In this document: positions 11,828 through 23,090 of the stretch, piece after piece
Numbering within the stretch: position 1 is the stretch's first letter
How the letters are laid out: each line of letters starts with the position of its first letter
Assembly (NCBI RefSeq): GCF_000264905.1
Contig: NW_006763156.1
Coordinates: forward strand, 222,987 to 286,986
From: Stereum hirsutum FP-91666 SS1
Lineage: Eukaryota; Basidiomycota; Agaricomycetes; Russulales; Stereaceae
Length of the DNA stretch: 64,000 bases
Direction: 5' to 3'
Notes under the pieces: generated by a model
The model's database searches: none
Seen by the model: only the letters and a program-made list of their open reading frames with translations
Told to the model about the DNA's origin: nothing
Position numbers and translations under genes: made by a program

Positions 11828-14451
11828 CGTTTTGTACAAACTAGATATTGACACATCCTTAGAACCTGGAGACGCTGTGAGCGCCAAAATAACTACTGAG
11901 TAACTCCAACCCGATCATATGTCTCTTCTTCTACCTGACGCATTTCTCTTCTTTCTTTCAGTACGGAACGCGCTCGTGATTTAATGGATGCCTGGAAGCA
12001 AGGGTATGAAGGCGGCGCCCTAGACAACTTCCTCAAAGCAATGGAATGGTACGAAAAGAACTACGACCCGGCGATACATTACGGACGCACCATCGCCATC
12101 TTGCAGTCGAGCGGAACAGGCAAGTCACGGCTGGTGGATCAGCTTGCCTCTGTGGTGCGTTTGACGATTTGTCCTGTCCCCGCGAAAACGCTAATGGGAC
12201 CCAATAGCACCCTGTATTCAGCGTGACTTTCCGTGCATCGAACGAACTGACGGAAGGTTGGCCGCCGAGAGATCCCTTAGTTATGGAGTTCTTCGAATAC
12301 TGCTCTCGAACCGATGCTTCTCTCCCACCTGAGATCATAGAGATAAGGGTGCGCGCTTTCTCTTCATCTTCCTTGTCCATCTCCAACCGAAACCTATGAT
12401 TTTCCTTTCGACAGGGAGAAGAAATGGCTGCCGCATTCCTTGGGGCACTGATCGCAGCAATCGCTGATGGATGGGATATTTCTCTTCTCAAAGCCCTGGA
12501 CCCGAAGTTCAGCTACGGTCTTCCCGATACCCCCGAGGCAGCTCGGCGACAGGCATTCTTCAAAGTCGTTTGTGACAACGCGAAGACTATGCTTCACAAA
12601 CGGTCTGCGTTTCTTGCCGAGAAGCGTAGGTGGATCCAGTCCCTTAGGCCAGCACCGACAGAGGGCGCAACGGACAGCGAGCGCGAAAAGCACGACAAAG
12701 AGCTGTCTAAGAGCAGTTCTCAGTGGCATGCCGAGCTCTTTGCGAAATTCTGTCAGCCAGCGTTTGATCGTTTGAGCACCAAACTTCACGCTGCTGGCGA
12801 GACCAAGTTCTTTCTGGCTTTAGATGAATGCACTGTTCTCGGAGGATCGGCACCGAATGAAAGAGAACCTTCCCGGAAGAGCTCCTTGATCGCCTTTCAA
12901 CGTATACTGAAAGCTGCGGAACACATGACAACGCCCGTATCTCTCTGGTTCCTTACTCTCGACAGAAGTCCCTCTGCAGGGATGTTGGTTCCTTCTGGCC
13001 CTCTTGTTCCGTCGTCACGCCTTACCGCCAACCTTCAACCGCTGCCTCCGTTCACCTACACGGGCTTTAACCAACTTAGCCATCGCCTTAGAACGGACAA
13101 GGCTTCCGCTTCATTGGACATCGAGAACCTCAAATATCTTGGTCGCCCAGTATGTCCCATCTGTGTCTATAGAAATCCGGTGTCGTGTGCTGAGGCCGTT
13201 TACTCGTCGTAGTTGTGGTCGTCGATAAGAGCACAGTTGGTTTTGACTTTTGCGAAGAGGAAACTCCTAGCCGCACGAGAGCTCCATCCCGTAGATCTGA
13301 GTCAAGTACTAGCAGTGTTCTCATCCAGAGCATGCCTCCAATTAGCCAAGAACGACGCCGCGAACCGGATTGCCGCCAACGCCGTCAGATGCCACATGCG
13401 TATTCTCGTCTCCATCGTGAAGACGACCCTAGTCACTTCTGTCCCCTCTGAACCTATACTTTCCATCGCCGCCGCGGTCGCCCTGACGAAGTCTCCCCAA
13501 GTATACCACGACGCCCTCAATACGTTATGCACGGAGCTGGACCGCCAAAACTCTGTTCTCGCAGCTGGAGACGAGGGGGAGCTCTGCTGCCGTCTCCTTC
13601 TCCTCCTGGCTCGTGATATGACAACTATCGAACAGCGCGGGACATTTGTGAAGGAGGATACGACGTCCGGAACGTCCTATATCTATGCAGTTGGGTTGCA
13701 CGATTTGTTATCAACCCTGCTTGGAAAGAAACAGTATGGATTTGAGGCGAAGGAAGAGAAGGAGTTGGCGGGAGACCTTCGGTCGCGCTGCGAGGGCAAG
13801 TGGGTCAACTTCACCCACTTCATCCAGTACGAAAAGACGATCGACGAGCTCACTTTGGAAGAGCTCGAGCGCGCCTGGTTCTCTGGCGCCGCCATCCAAT
13901 GCTGCCATAATCAGCCGGTCATCGACATTCTCCTTCTTTACTACAGCGGACCTCCCAACGAGCCGTTCAATGGCGAACGTATCGGCCTATTCGGCATTCA
14001 GGTCAAAGCCAGGGCTCAGCAGGCTGACAGCACGATCGGAGATGGTTTGACCGTCCCACCCATTCTTCACCCGAATCATGCCGGATCGGAATCCAGGAGA
14101 GTCAAGTGTCCGACGGTCGTCATGCTCATGGACCTGAGCACAAGTGTGGCGTTTCAGGAGAATGGAAGAAAAAGACTTCTGGTAAAGAGAGCGGCAGAGA
14201 GGACAACGAAGTGGTCGGGATATATCGAGGAGGAGCCCAAGAATATATTGGTGAACGTTCGCGGATGCTCGGCACTGCCATACCCAGTCCTTCACGATTT
14301 TTCAGAACCGTTTGGGAGGATATTTACCATCGTGACCGAGCGTCAGCCACCGGGGATTTTAGGCGAGCTAGAGGAGCGGATGGCAGTTGCGATGTACCCA
14401 TTCGAAAGGTTGACAAGAGTGAAAGAGGCTGAGGGGAGGACGAAGCAATAG

Positions 14452-15019
14452 ATAAAAGTGTGTCCGAGTTCATGTGCGAAATGTCCGCAATACAACCAAC
14501 TTGGAGCAGCGACTGACGACGACAACGATGAAAGTCGGCATAAATAGTCATATTCCTCTTCTGAAAGAATCTGCATAGTCGTAGCAAACGAGCACCGGCA
14601 ATCGGACAGCGTCAAGATCGCCGCTGAAGGCTTGCAGACGTATCAGCCAGTATCAATGCTGTAAAGTCGAATGAGAACGGCCAATCACTGATCCTCTTCC
14701 GTGCTTTCCGCTTCCCAAAAACTTAATTCCTCGCCATTTAACTTGGAACGATCCCGATAGCCTTGGCCATTCTGTTTCAACTGAACAAAACCTCCAACGT
14801 GCGTCGAAGTCCAAACGACCGACGCCGAACGTTTTTCGCTGCTAAGACCTGCAGATCCACGCCGCCTACTACAAAATCGTGCGCACGACCAGCTCTGCGA
14901 TATTTTTGAGTCACTACAGCGGGGAGAAAAAATAGGACTCAGAGGAGGCGGATGAACAGCAGGATTTACGTAGCATCCTTCGTAGACGTGATCTTAACCA
15001 GGAGAGATGACTTCGACTG
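14452..15019. other. 3' intergenic region between copy A genes
   Basis: The region between the convergent NTPase-like and Sfp1-like genes is non-coding. Bases from about 14620 onward align with 22660 onward in copy B. Copy B has several hundred extra bases here. Confidence 0.5.
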
Positions 15020-18012
15020 TCATAAGTTCAGATGCTGGAACGTCCATGAGATTGCCAGCATACACCATATTCTATGTGCTAGGACATTGAGCAATGTGGG
15101 TGGCGACAGGGGCGGCGGGGATACCGTTCCAGTCCATGGCAATCGTAGAGAAAGAATTCGGGGCGATCGTCGAGGAAGTACCCGGTGCAGGGAATGACGC
15201 CCGAGGTCGGGGACGGTACACGTTCCTTTTTCGAGGTGATATTTGAGACCGTTTGGGTTCAGGTAGGACTGTTGGATCGATAGCGCCAATGAGTATGGAG
15301 AGTTGCGAGGTATATCGGAGAAAAAAGAACGACAGGATTGATAGAGAAGGAAAGGGCGATGCACGAGGAATGAAGGGCAAAGTTGACGTGAAGATGAAGA
15401 GATGAGGACTGACCTTCACGCAACATAGTGTCTATAGGAGAAGATACAAGCGTTCATCAGTATATCGCTCAAATACACGAGGGGAGATAGCGAGGTTGAC
15501 GAAGGAAGTAGCAGCAACGAGGAATGTGAGTCCGCGCGGAAAGTGTGCACGAGCAGGCCTGATTTTCAGGGGGACCATCTGACCTATCCGAGTGAGAAAA
15601 ACTGCAACAAACGTACGTCTCGCTCTTTCTACCTCGACGCACTCGACATGACCACGGAACGATCGTGTGTCACCACACCGCTCTAGCTCCATCACCCACC
15701 ATGGAATTGGAAAGGATCGATTGATCGTCCCCGTCCGTTCCTCAGCCGGGTACATCTTACTCTGAGAGCACTACAAGGGCTACATCGAGCCTTAGATGTA
15801 CCATCGAATCGAGCGCATATACGCATCGACAGACTCGCGACTGCGACCTAGAGAAGATCAACCAAAACTCAAACGTACCAGAGATGAAGTCACAGAGCGT
15901 CACCTCACGCCCGTCGGATATATCGACTGAGAGATACGGATATACACATCGCGCCACGAACAGATCGCTATGCATGTCCTCTTTGTGAGGCATATATTCT
16001 GTCTTGAGTACGCACATATGCATATGTGCGTTGCGCAGCAGTGATGACCTCCATGTCAACGCGACTGCGATCGTACATGCGCGGCCTATCAAAGCTCCAT
16101 GGCATCACAAACCTCGAAGCGCGGATCTCGAAGCTCGAAGCTCGAAGGGCAAAGCTTCAAATGAACGAGCTTGTCAACTAACTGCATGACGCTCGAGCAA
16201 CAGCGACCACAAAGGGACGACGAAGGATCCAAACATGTCTCCAACCCCATTCCACGCCACACACAAATGGATGAAAAAAAGCATGCAAGAATCACATACC
16301 GGACATTTAAACGCCTTCTCCCTCGACTTCCTCCCACTGGTACTCGCCACACCACTGCCGGCACCTACATCTGCAGCCAAATCCTCCGCACGTTCGTGCT
16401 GCTCGATGGATGGATACGATGCCTGCGATAGTGCGTCGGCCATCGCGATTGGATCATGGTCAACGAGCTGCGAAGCATCCTCTGATACACGCTCGTCACA
16501 TCCCCGTCCCACTTCCAAAGCTCTACCCGAACTAAAACCCGAACCTGACCTCAATCCCGACCCCAATCCCGTAACGAGTCTCTCCTTTGTCTTCGTAGTG
16601 TTCGAGACGAACTTCCCCCGAGCGCCTCTCTTCGTTTTCCTTCCTAACCCTGATAGACCTCCATTCCATTTGCTAGCACCGGCATAGTTGCGACCACCAG
16701 CCCTGCTAACAACACTAACAGAACCGGCACCAGTCCCAGCATCAGCACAAGCCCCGCCCCCACCAGCACCACCCACATCCACGACTCCTCTCCTCTCTTT
16801 GATCCTCCTACCCAAGTCGTGAACACGATTACTCGTCGCACCCGACCCTGCCTTCTTGGTCGTGCTCTTTTTAGACTTCGCAGCGGGTGTGGGTCTAGTG
16901 GAGGCAGGGAGGGAAAAGGAGGCGGGTGGCAAGCTGAGAATCGAGGGATGAGTACGATGAATGTCGGGAGAAGGGTTTGTATTTGTTTCGAGCGTTAGGG
17001 TGTGCGCTTGTGCCTGGCTTTGTTGACAGTTCCCTTCGAACGGATACGAGACAGAGATATCCTGTGCATACATCGATGTGGCGCCTTCCCCGTCCGTGTC
17101 TAGAGCCAGACGATGGTCGACTCGAGAGAGCGAAGTACAGTCGAGGAGCGGATACGCAGGCTCGTCCATCCTGCTTTCCATCGACACGGACGTGGCGGAG
17201 AACGCAGACGAAAATGGCATGAATGGGGATAGCGGGGTGAACACAGATGCAGGCGAGGACGAGACTGGATCTGAATCGGAACCGGCAGCGCTTAGCTCTG
17301 GCGTCGAGGGACGAGAGCCGGAGGGGATGCAGACGCCAAGGCCAGGAAAGGTCTGTGTCGCCGAGGAGAGCGAGGAAATGGGACATGGACTGGGGAGCGC
17401 GCGGGGTTGTGGGTAGGAGAGGACGAAGGGTTCGGGATCGTATTGGTCGTTCTGGTGGGAGAAGGGTGAAGGAGACGTCTGCGAAGCGAGGACGGAGGAA
17501 GGTTGAGCGTCGGATGAGGAGTCCTGTTTTGAGAGGACGAAGACGTGTGAGTCTTCGAAGTGGGCGAGAAGGTCGTGCATATCGGGGATGGCTAGACCAC
17601 AGCACGTGAAATTCGACCACTGTGAAGTTATATGCAGAGCAGTCAGCCAATGCGGCGACGAGCGAGGAAGAGGTAGATGCGTACTATTTCGCGTTCGAGA
17701 GCATCGGGAGAGGGAGAACGTGGGTTCGCGTCCCACTGGTCGGAGGGGGCGAGACTGGAGACGATCGGTGTATTGTTTAGTGTAGAGCGGATGAAGAACG
17801 GGAGAAAGAGGCGTACTCGAGAGGTTCATCCAACGTCCAATCCATCCTGCCCATCCCATATTCATCCTCACGTCCAGGACCTTCTTGACGAGATTTTTAC
17901 GAAGAGAGAACGGGCAAGAGGCAGAGTATCAGTCGAAGAAAAGAGCAGCGGAAGACATTGGATTTCGTCGTCCAGCCTCAGGGACGATATATATATCTAT
18001 AAATATGCCCAT
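15020..18012 (-). CDS. Sfp1-like C2H2 zinc-finger protein, copy A, eroded at both ends
   Basis: Exons supported by alignment with copy B are 17685-17754, 16300-17619, an 18-nt exon 15414-15431 (TLCCVK) and 15268-15020. The first finger-like segment is FTCCGLAIPDMHDLLAHFED. The last finger is assembled across three exons: AFKCP, TLCCVK and SYLNPNGLKYHLEKGTC. This pairing of an N-terminal CCGL finger with a C-terminal NGLKYH finger is characteristic of Sfp1-type regulators of growth and ribosome genes. Odd points: the upstream ATG of copy B is GTG here, seven extra bases shift the first exon, and one base missing just after TCTV puts the C-terminus in another frame (stop at 15020 instead of 15072). 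The large exon is open for 440 codons. It may be truncated or decaying. Confidence 0.65.
15414..15431 (-). other. 18-nt exon of Sfp1-like copy A
   Basis: The exon encodes TLCCVK. It is flanked by CTATAG upstream and GTCAGT downstream on the minus strand. It supplies the second cysteine and the start of the loop of the last zinc finger, and is conserved in position and length in copy B at 23432-23449. Confidence 0.7.
16011..16030. repeat. perfect 20-bp palindrome in Sfp1-like copy A intron
   Basis: CGCACATATGCATATGTGCG is self-complementary without a spacer. It lies in the long (about 870-nt) intron before the 18-nt exon. Copy B does not have it at the matching place. Confidence 0.8.
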
Positions 18013-18458
18013 AGCCAACGCGAGGTTCACGCTGGACAGAGAAAAGTGAGGCGTCTGAAAGGGGGCGGTCCGCGGTCCTAGTCGCGTCATCTCTCCTTTC
18101 CAGCCATTGTCAGGACCAGCAAGCCCTTTATCCCAGATGTCATTAGCTGTGAGCTGCACCAGAGGTAGTTCACGGCATCCGATCAGCTGAAGCAAGAGGT
18201 TGTAAGTAGGCGTAGGGGACGAGAGCAGGCAAGGAGCAGGGGGGATTGAGCCACGGGGCGGAGCCCGGAATATAACCGGCAGTTTGCTGACGCGTGGGAA
18301 TATTCTTCCACAGAGGCTGTGGCTGATACGAGAGAACAATGAACTGAGACGCCTACATTGTCTCGTGTCGCGACTGCGTTCTCGTCTTTCATCCTTTCCC
18401 TCACACCACCGCATCCCTCTCAAGCGTAACTTCTCCGTCTCAACACTCTCTTCGCACC
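18013..18458. other. junction between duplication copies, shared promoter region
   Basis: The sequence lies between two divergent genes (Sfp1-like A on - and NTPase-like B on +). The left part (18085-18260) matches the flank right of Sfp1-like copy B (26003-26180). From 18326 onward it matches 1729 onward, so the block junction lies at about 18290-18326. Both promoters should lie here; no defined element was recognised. Confidence 0.5.
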
Positions 18459-21400
18459 ATGTCAGCAGATTCTGTAGGCCTATCCTCCGAGCGGCCCGTG
18501 AAAGGAGAAAGCGAAGTCGAGGCTTGGCTTCAGAGCGTTCGCAAAGACTGGAAGCCACTAATGAAAGTCAGAACGGCAACCCATGAGAACATCGAGAACC
18601 TCCTGAGCATCTTCATCAATTACCTCAATTCACTATGGTACGACGAGGATGGTCCTGGTGATTTGAATGTCGAAGCTCCACCCACGTTACTACGAGACGC
18701 CTTGTTCGAGAAACAAGATAAACGGAAATTGTTTAGAAAGGATATTGGCGACTTGCATGGAAAGATTCCTCTGGCACGTCTTCTGCTGCTGGCCTGTACT
18801 GGTACGTGGTCTCGCCTTTCTTGTGCCTGCATGCACAATGCAGTGCGCGTTTTGTACAAACTAGATATTGACACATCCATAGAACCTGAAGACGTTGTGA
18901 GCGTCAAAATAACCACTGAGTAATTCGAACCCGATCATATGTCTCTATTTCTGCCTGACGCCTTTTTCCTCTTTTTTTCAGTACGGAACGTGCGCGCGAT
19001 TTAAGAGACGCCTGGAAGCAAGAGTATGAAGGCGGCGCCCTAGACAACTTCCTCAAAGCAATGGAATGGTACGAAAAGAACTACGACCCGGCGATACATT
19101 ACGGACGCACCATCGCCATCTTGCAGTCGAGCGGAACAGGCAAGTCACGGCTGGTGGATCAGCTTGCCTCTGTGGTACGTTTGACAATCTGTCCTGTCCC
19201 CCGCGAAGACGCTAATAATGAGAGTCCAATAGCACCCTGTATTCAGCGTTACTTTACGTGCATCGAACGAACTGACGGAAGGTTGGCCGCCAAGAGATCC
19301 CTTAGTTATGGAGTTCTTCGAATACTGCTCTCAAACCGATCCTTCTCTCCCACCTGAGATCATAGAGATAAGGGTGGGCGCTTTCTCTTTATCTTCCTTG
19401 TCCATCTCCAACCGAAACCTATGATTTTCCTTTCGACAGGGAGAAGAAATGGCTGCCGCATTCCTTGGGGCACTGATCGCAGCAATCGCTGATGGATGGG
19501 ATATCTCTCTTCTCAAAGCCCTGGACCCGAAGTTCAGCTACGGTCTTCCCGATACCCCCGAGGCCGCTCGGCGACAGGAATTCTTCAAAGTCGTTTGTGA
19601 CAACGCGAAGACCATGCTTCACAAACGGTCTGCGTTTCTTGCCGAGAAGCGTAGGTGGATCCAGTCCCTTAGGCCAGCACCGAAAGAGGGCGCGCCGAAC
19701 AACGAGCGCAAAAAGTACGACGAAGAGCTGTCTAAGAGCAGTTCTCAGTGGCATGCCGAGCTCTTTGCAGAATTCTGTCAGCCAGCGTTTAAACGTTTGA
19801 GCGCCAAACTTCACGCTGCTGGCCATACCAAGTTCTTTCTGGCTCTAGATGAATGCACTATTCTCGGAGGAACGTCCGCGAATGAAAGAGAACCTTCCCG
19901 AAAATGCTCGTTGATCGCCTTTCAGCGTATACTGAAAGCTGCGGAACATATGACCACGCCTGTATCTTTCTGGTTCCTTACGCTCGACACCAGTTCCTCC
20001 GCTGCGATGTTGGCTCCTTCTGGCCCTCTTGCTCCGTCGGCACGTCTTACCGCCGACCTCATGCCGCTGCCTCCGTTCACCTACATGGACTTCAACCAAC
20101 TCAGACATCGCTTCAGAACGGACACGGCTTCCGCCTCGTTGGATATCGAGAACCTGAAATATCTTGGTCGTCCGGTATGTTCCCGTATTTGTCTCGAATA
20201 TTCTATTCTAGGGCCGCGCACTGAGTCTGATTACTCGTTGTAGTTGTGGTCGACGATGAAAACGCCGCTGGTTGTGACGTTTGCGAAGGATAAGCTGTTA
20301 GCCGCTCGCGGATTCAATCCAACAGACTTGTCGCAAGTACTAGCTGTTTTTGCCTCCAGAGCATGCCTCAAATTGGCAGGGAACAACGCCGCGAACCGGA
20401 TTGCCGCCGACGCCGTCAGCCGCCACATGCGCATCCTGGTCTCCATCGTGAAAACGACGTTGGACACTACTGTCCCTTCGGAACCTATGCTCGCCATCGC
20501 CGCCGCCACCGCACTTACAAAATCTACGGCAATCTACAACGAAGCACTCACCACGTTATGCAACGAGCTGTACCGCCAGCATTCCGTACTCGCAGCTGGA
20601 GAGGTGGGGGAACTCTGCTCCCGCCTCCTTCTTCTCCTCGCTCGCGATATGGCCACTACCAAACAAGATACACCGTTTGTCACGACGGACGGGTGCTACA
20701 TCCACGCCATCGAATTGCATGACTTGATGTCGAGCCTTCTTGGGCAGGACCGGTATGGATTTTTTCACGATGACGACGAGAAGAAGTTGGCGGAGGAGCT
20801 TCGATCGCTCTGCAAGGGCAAGTGGGTGAACCTCACCCACTTCCTCCAGTACGAAAAGACGATCGAAGAGCTCACTTTTGAAGAGCTCGAGCACGCTTGG
20901 TTCTCTGGCGCCGCCATTCAATGCTGCCATAATCAGCCGGTCATCGACATCCTCCTTATTTACTACGGCGGATCGCTTCACGAGCCGTATAAACGCGAAT
21001 ATCTCGGCGTATGCGGCCTTCAGGTCAAAGCCAGGGAACAGGAGGCGGATGGCACGGTCGCAAGCGGTTTGACCGTCCCACCCATTCTTCACCCGAGTCC
21101 TACCGGATCAGAATCCAGGAGAGTCAAGTGTCCGACGATCGTCATGCTCATGGACCTTTGCACCAGTACGGTGTTCAAGGAGAAGGGAAGAAGGAGACTC
21201 CTGGTAAAGAGAGCGGCACAGAGAACGGTTAAATGGTCGGGGTACGTCGAGGAGGAGCCCGAGAATATACTGGTGAACGTTCGTGGATGCTCGGCGTTGC
21301 AATACCCAGTTCTTGGAAAATTTTCGGAACCGTTTGGGAAGATCTTTGCCACCATGACCGAGCGTCAGGCGCCGGGGGTTCTAGGTGTGCTAGAGAAGCG

Positions 21401-21779
21401 GATGATGGTTGCGATGTACCCAATCGAGAGGTCGGAGACAGCGCAAGAGGTTAAGAAGCAGGAAGAGCAAGAGAAGAAGAAGCAGGAAGAGCAAGAGAAG
21501 AGGCGGGCAGAGCAAGAGAGGAAGAAGCAGGTAGAGGAAGAGAGGAAGAAGAAGAGAGACGAAGCAGCGGAGAGTCGGAAGAACAAGAAAGCCACGATTG
21601 CAGGCCAGAGTTCAAACGGAGGGAGGGGTGGAAAGGGTGGAAAGGGTGGTAGGGGCGGCAGGGGCAGTAAGGGCGGCAGGGGCGGTGGTCGGGTGCCGGA
21701 AGATGATGTAGACGGTGAAGCAAGCTTCCCGGATCTTACAGACATACGAGAGGCTTTACCGAATAAGGATACGGTGTAG
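18459..21779 (+). CDS. P-loop NTPase with REase-like domain (Crinkler/RHS-like), copy B
   Basis: The six exons are 18459-18801, 18844-18919, 18982-19174, 19233-19373, 19440-20174 and 20244-21779, giving 1007 residues. Walker A is SSGTGKSRLVDQ (about residue 190) and the Walker B-like motif is KFFLALDECT. The nuclease-like core near residue 720 has PVIDILLIYY then GLQVKAR, fitting the D-xn-QxK signature of PD-(D/E)xK folds. An ATPase followed by such a nuclease-like fold is the architecture described for Crinkler/RHS-type eukaryotic effectors and their transposon-related ancestors; this is an inference from motifs. No signal peptide is visible. The C-terminus carries a KE/RQ-rich coiled-coil-like run, then GRGGKGG repeats and a short acidic end, all absent from copy A. 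The start is the first ATG after the shared 5' flank. Confidence 0.7.
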
Positions 21780-23090
21780 GTCCTTTGGAATCTAGTTGCT
21801 TGAACCAGTACCACTTTTCCTTTTCTGTAGAATCGTAGCAGTATAGTGTTCCCCACCTTTGGGAATTGATCTCGTCGTAATTGTGTTTTTTCTCTTTTTC
21901 CTCGTTTGCTTGCGTGTTATCGTAGGCAGGCTACTGGATCTCGCTGGCGATAATCGCATAGATGGTTTTTAGGCCTCATAATGAGTGCTTCAAACGGCAG
22001 GAAGACCAGTCGAAGCTACTCCACGCGAAACGACGATGACAGCAAAAGAGGGAATATATAGGTATATTTTTCTTTTGCAAACATCTGTAAGCGTACTCGT
22101 AACAAGCGCAATCCGGAAATCGAACAACACCGACAAGCCATACACTCTCTCCAGCTCGCTATCCCACGCATACAACCCTAGCCCAAGATCCTTCACGCTC
22201 CCGACCATGACCATAATCGCCCCGCTCAATCTCTCCCCAAATCCCCGCGTCCTCTGGCGCGAGATCCTCCATCTCCTCCGCCAACGCCAACTCTTCCCTC
22301 TATCCCCCCTCCATACCGCTTTCATCTCCACGTCCTCCTTTCTCATACCTATCGCACGTCGTTTTCTACACTCTGTCGTGCTGGCGAGCTGCCGTAGCGT
22401 CAAGAGAGATGTGTGGATGCGGGTAGGAAGGAAGGGAGAGCCTCTGAGTACGCGAGGGGTGTCAGAGAGGGATTGGCAGAGGATCGAATTCGGTAGAGGC
22501 AGAGATCAGCATGCGTACATTCCTATATACTGCGAGTCAGTGCCGATCACGAGGAAATAGAACGCGGTATACTACCTTACTACGTGCGTAAAGATGGATT
22601 GACTCGTCGAAATTCTTCTCAAACTCACGAGCCCTAGTCGATACCATGCGGATGCTCCACCGCTGAAGACTTGCAGATACATCTGCCAGCATCAATGCTG
22701 TAAAGTCGAATGAGAACGGCCACTCTGAGTATTGCGCCTCTTCCGTGCGTTCCGTTTCCCAAGAAAGTTCCCGCCATTTACATAACTTGCAACGGTTCCG
22801 ATAGCCTTGGCCATTCTGTTCCGACTAAGCAAACTTCCAACGTGCGTCGAAGTCCAAATGACCGACGCCGAATGCTATTCGCTCCCGAGACCTCCGGATC
22901 CACGCCGCGCGTACGACCAGCTCTGCCATATTTCGAGTCGCTAGAGCGGAGAGAAAAGAGGAGGAGCGTGACGACCAGTATGTTTTACGTAGCATCCTTC
23001 GTAGACGCGATCTCAACCAGAAGAGATGACTTCAACTGTCATAAGTTTAGATGCTGGAATGTCCATGAGATTGCGAGCATACACCATATT
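21780..23090. other. intergenic region of copy B with insertion relative to copy A
   Basis: About 880 bases (roughly 21780-22660) have no counterpart in copy A. They contain one 191-codon open frame (21985-22560). Bases from 22660 onward align with copy A from 14620. Confidence 0.5.
21985..22560 (+). CDS. hypothetical open frame, doubtful
   Basis: The frame encodes 191 residues from the first ATG. A later ATG at 22207 gives a shorter product beginning MTIIAPLNLSPNPRVLWREI. The segment RVLWREILHLLRQRQLFPL looks helical and would fit a small mitochondrial or assembly-factor protein, but I do not recognise the family. It is unique to copy B. The reverse strand is also open here, so it may be a chance frame. 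Confidence 0.25.
   Translation: MLQTAGRPVEATPRETTMTAKEGIYRYIFLLQTSVSVLVTSAIRKSNNTDKPYTLSSSLSHAYNPSPRSFTLPTMTIIAPLNLSPNPRVLWREILHLLRQRQLFPLSPLHTAFISTSSFLIPIARRFLHSVVLASCRSVKRDVWMRVGRKGEPLSTRGVSERDWQRIEFGRGRDQHAYIPIYCESVPITRK

Larger units (their letters stand above)
1865..14451 (+). pseudogene. P-loop NTPase / REase-like gene, copy A, interrupted by Plavaka
   Basis: Exons by alignment to copy B are 1865-2210, 2253-2258 plus 11830-11899 (split exon 2), 11962-12154, 12208-12348, 12415-13149 and 13213-14451. The product would have a Walker A motif SSGTGKSR, a Walker B-like motif FFLALDE, and a C-terminal PD-(D/E)xK-like core with Asp in PVIDILL followed by GIQVKAR. This NTPase plus REase layout matches my knowledge of Crinkler/RHS-type proteins in fungi. 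The assignment is inferred from motifs. Exon 2 is broken six bases in by a 9.57-kb transposon. Exon lengths outside the insertion sum to 2730 nt, a multiple of three, with no stop seen inside them, so the insertion looks recent. A shortened product from the downstream exons is possible. Unlike copy B it ends without a charged tail. Confidence 0.8.
1729..18290. repeat. segmental tandem duplication, copy A
   Basis: This block contains an NTPase/REase-like gene (+) followed by an Sfp1-like zinc-finger gene (-). The same order and orientation recur at 18326-26180. The left junction is sharp: sequence identical to copy B begins at CTGATACGAGAGAACAATGA. Subtracting the 9.57-kb Plavaka insertion leaves about 7 kb, against about 7.9 kb for copy B. 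Homology extends past the zinc-finger gene start into about 200 bp of shared flank and fades near 18260-18290. Confidence 0.85.
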
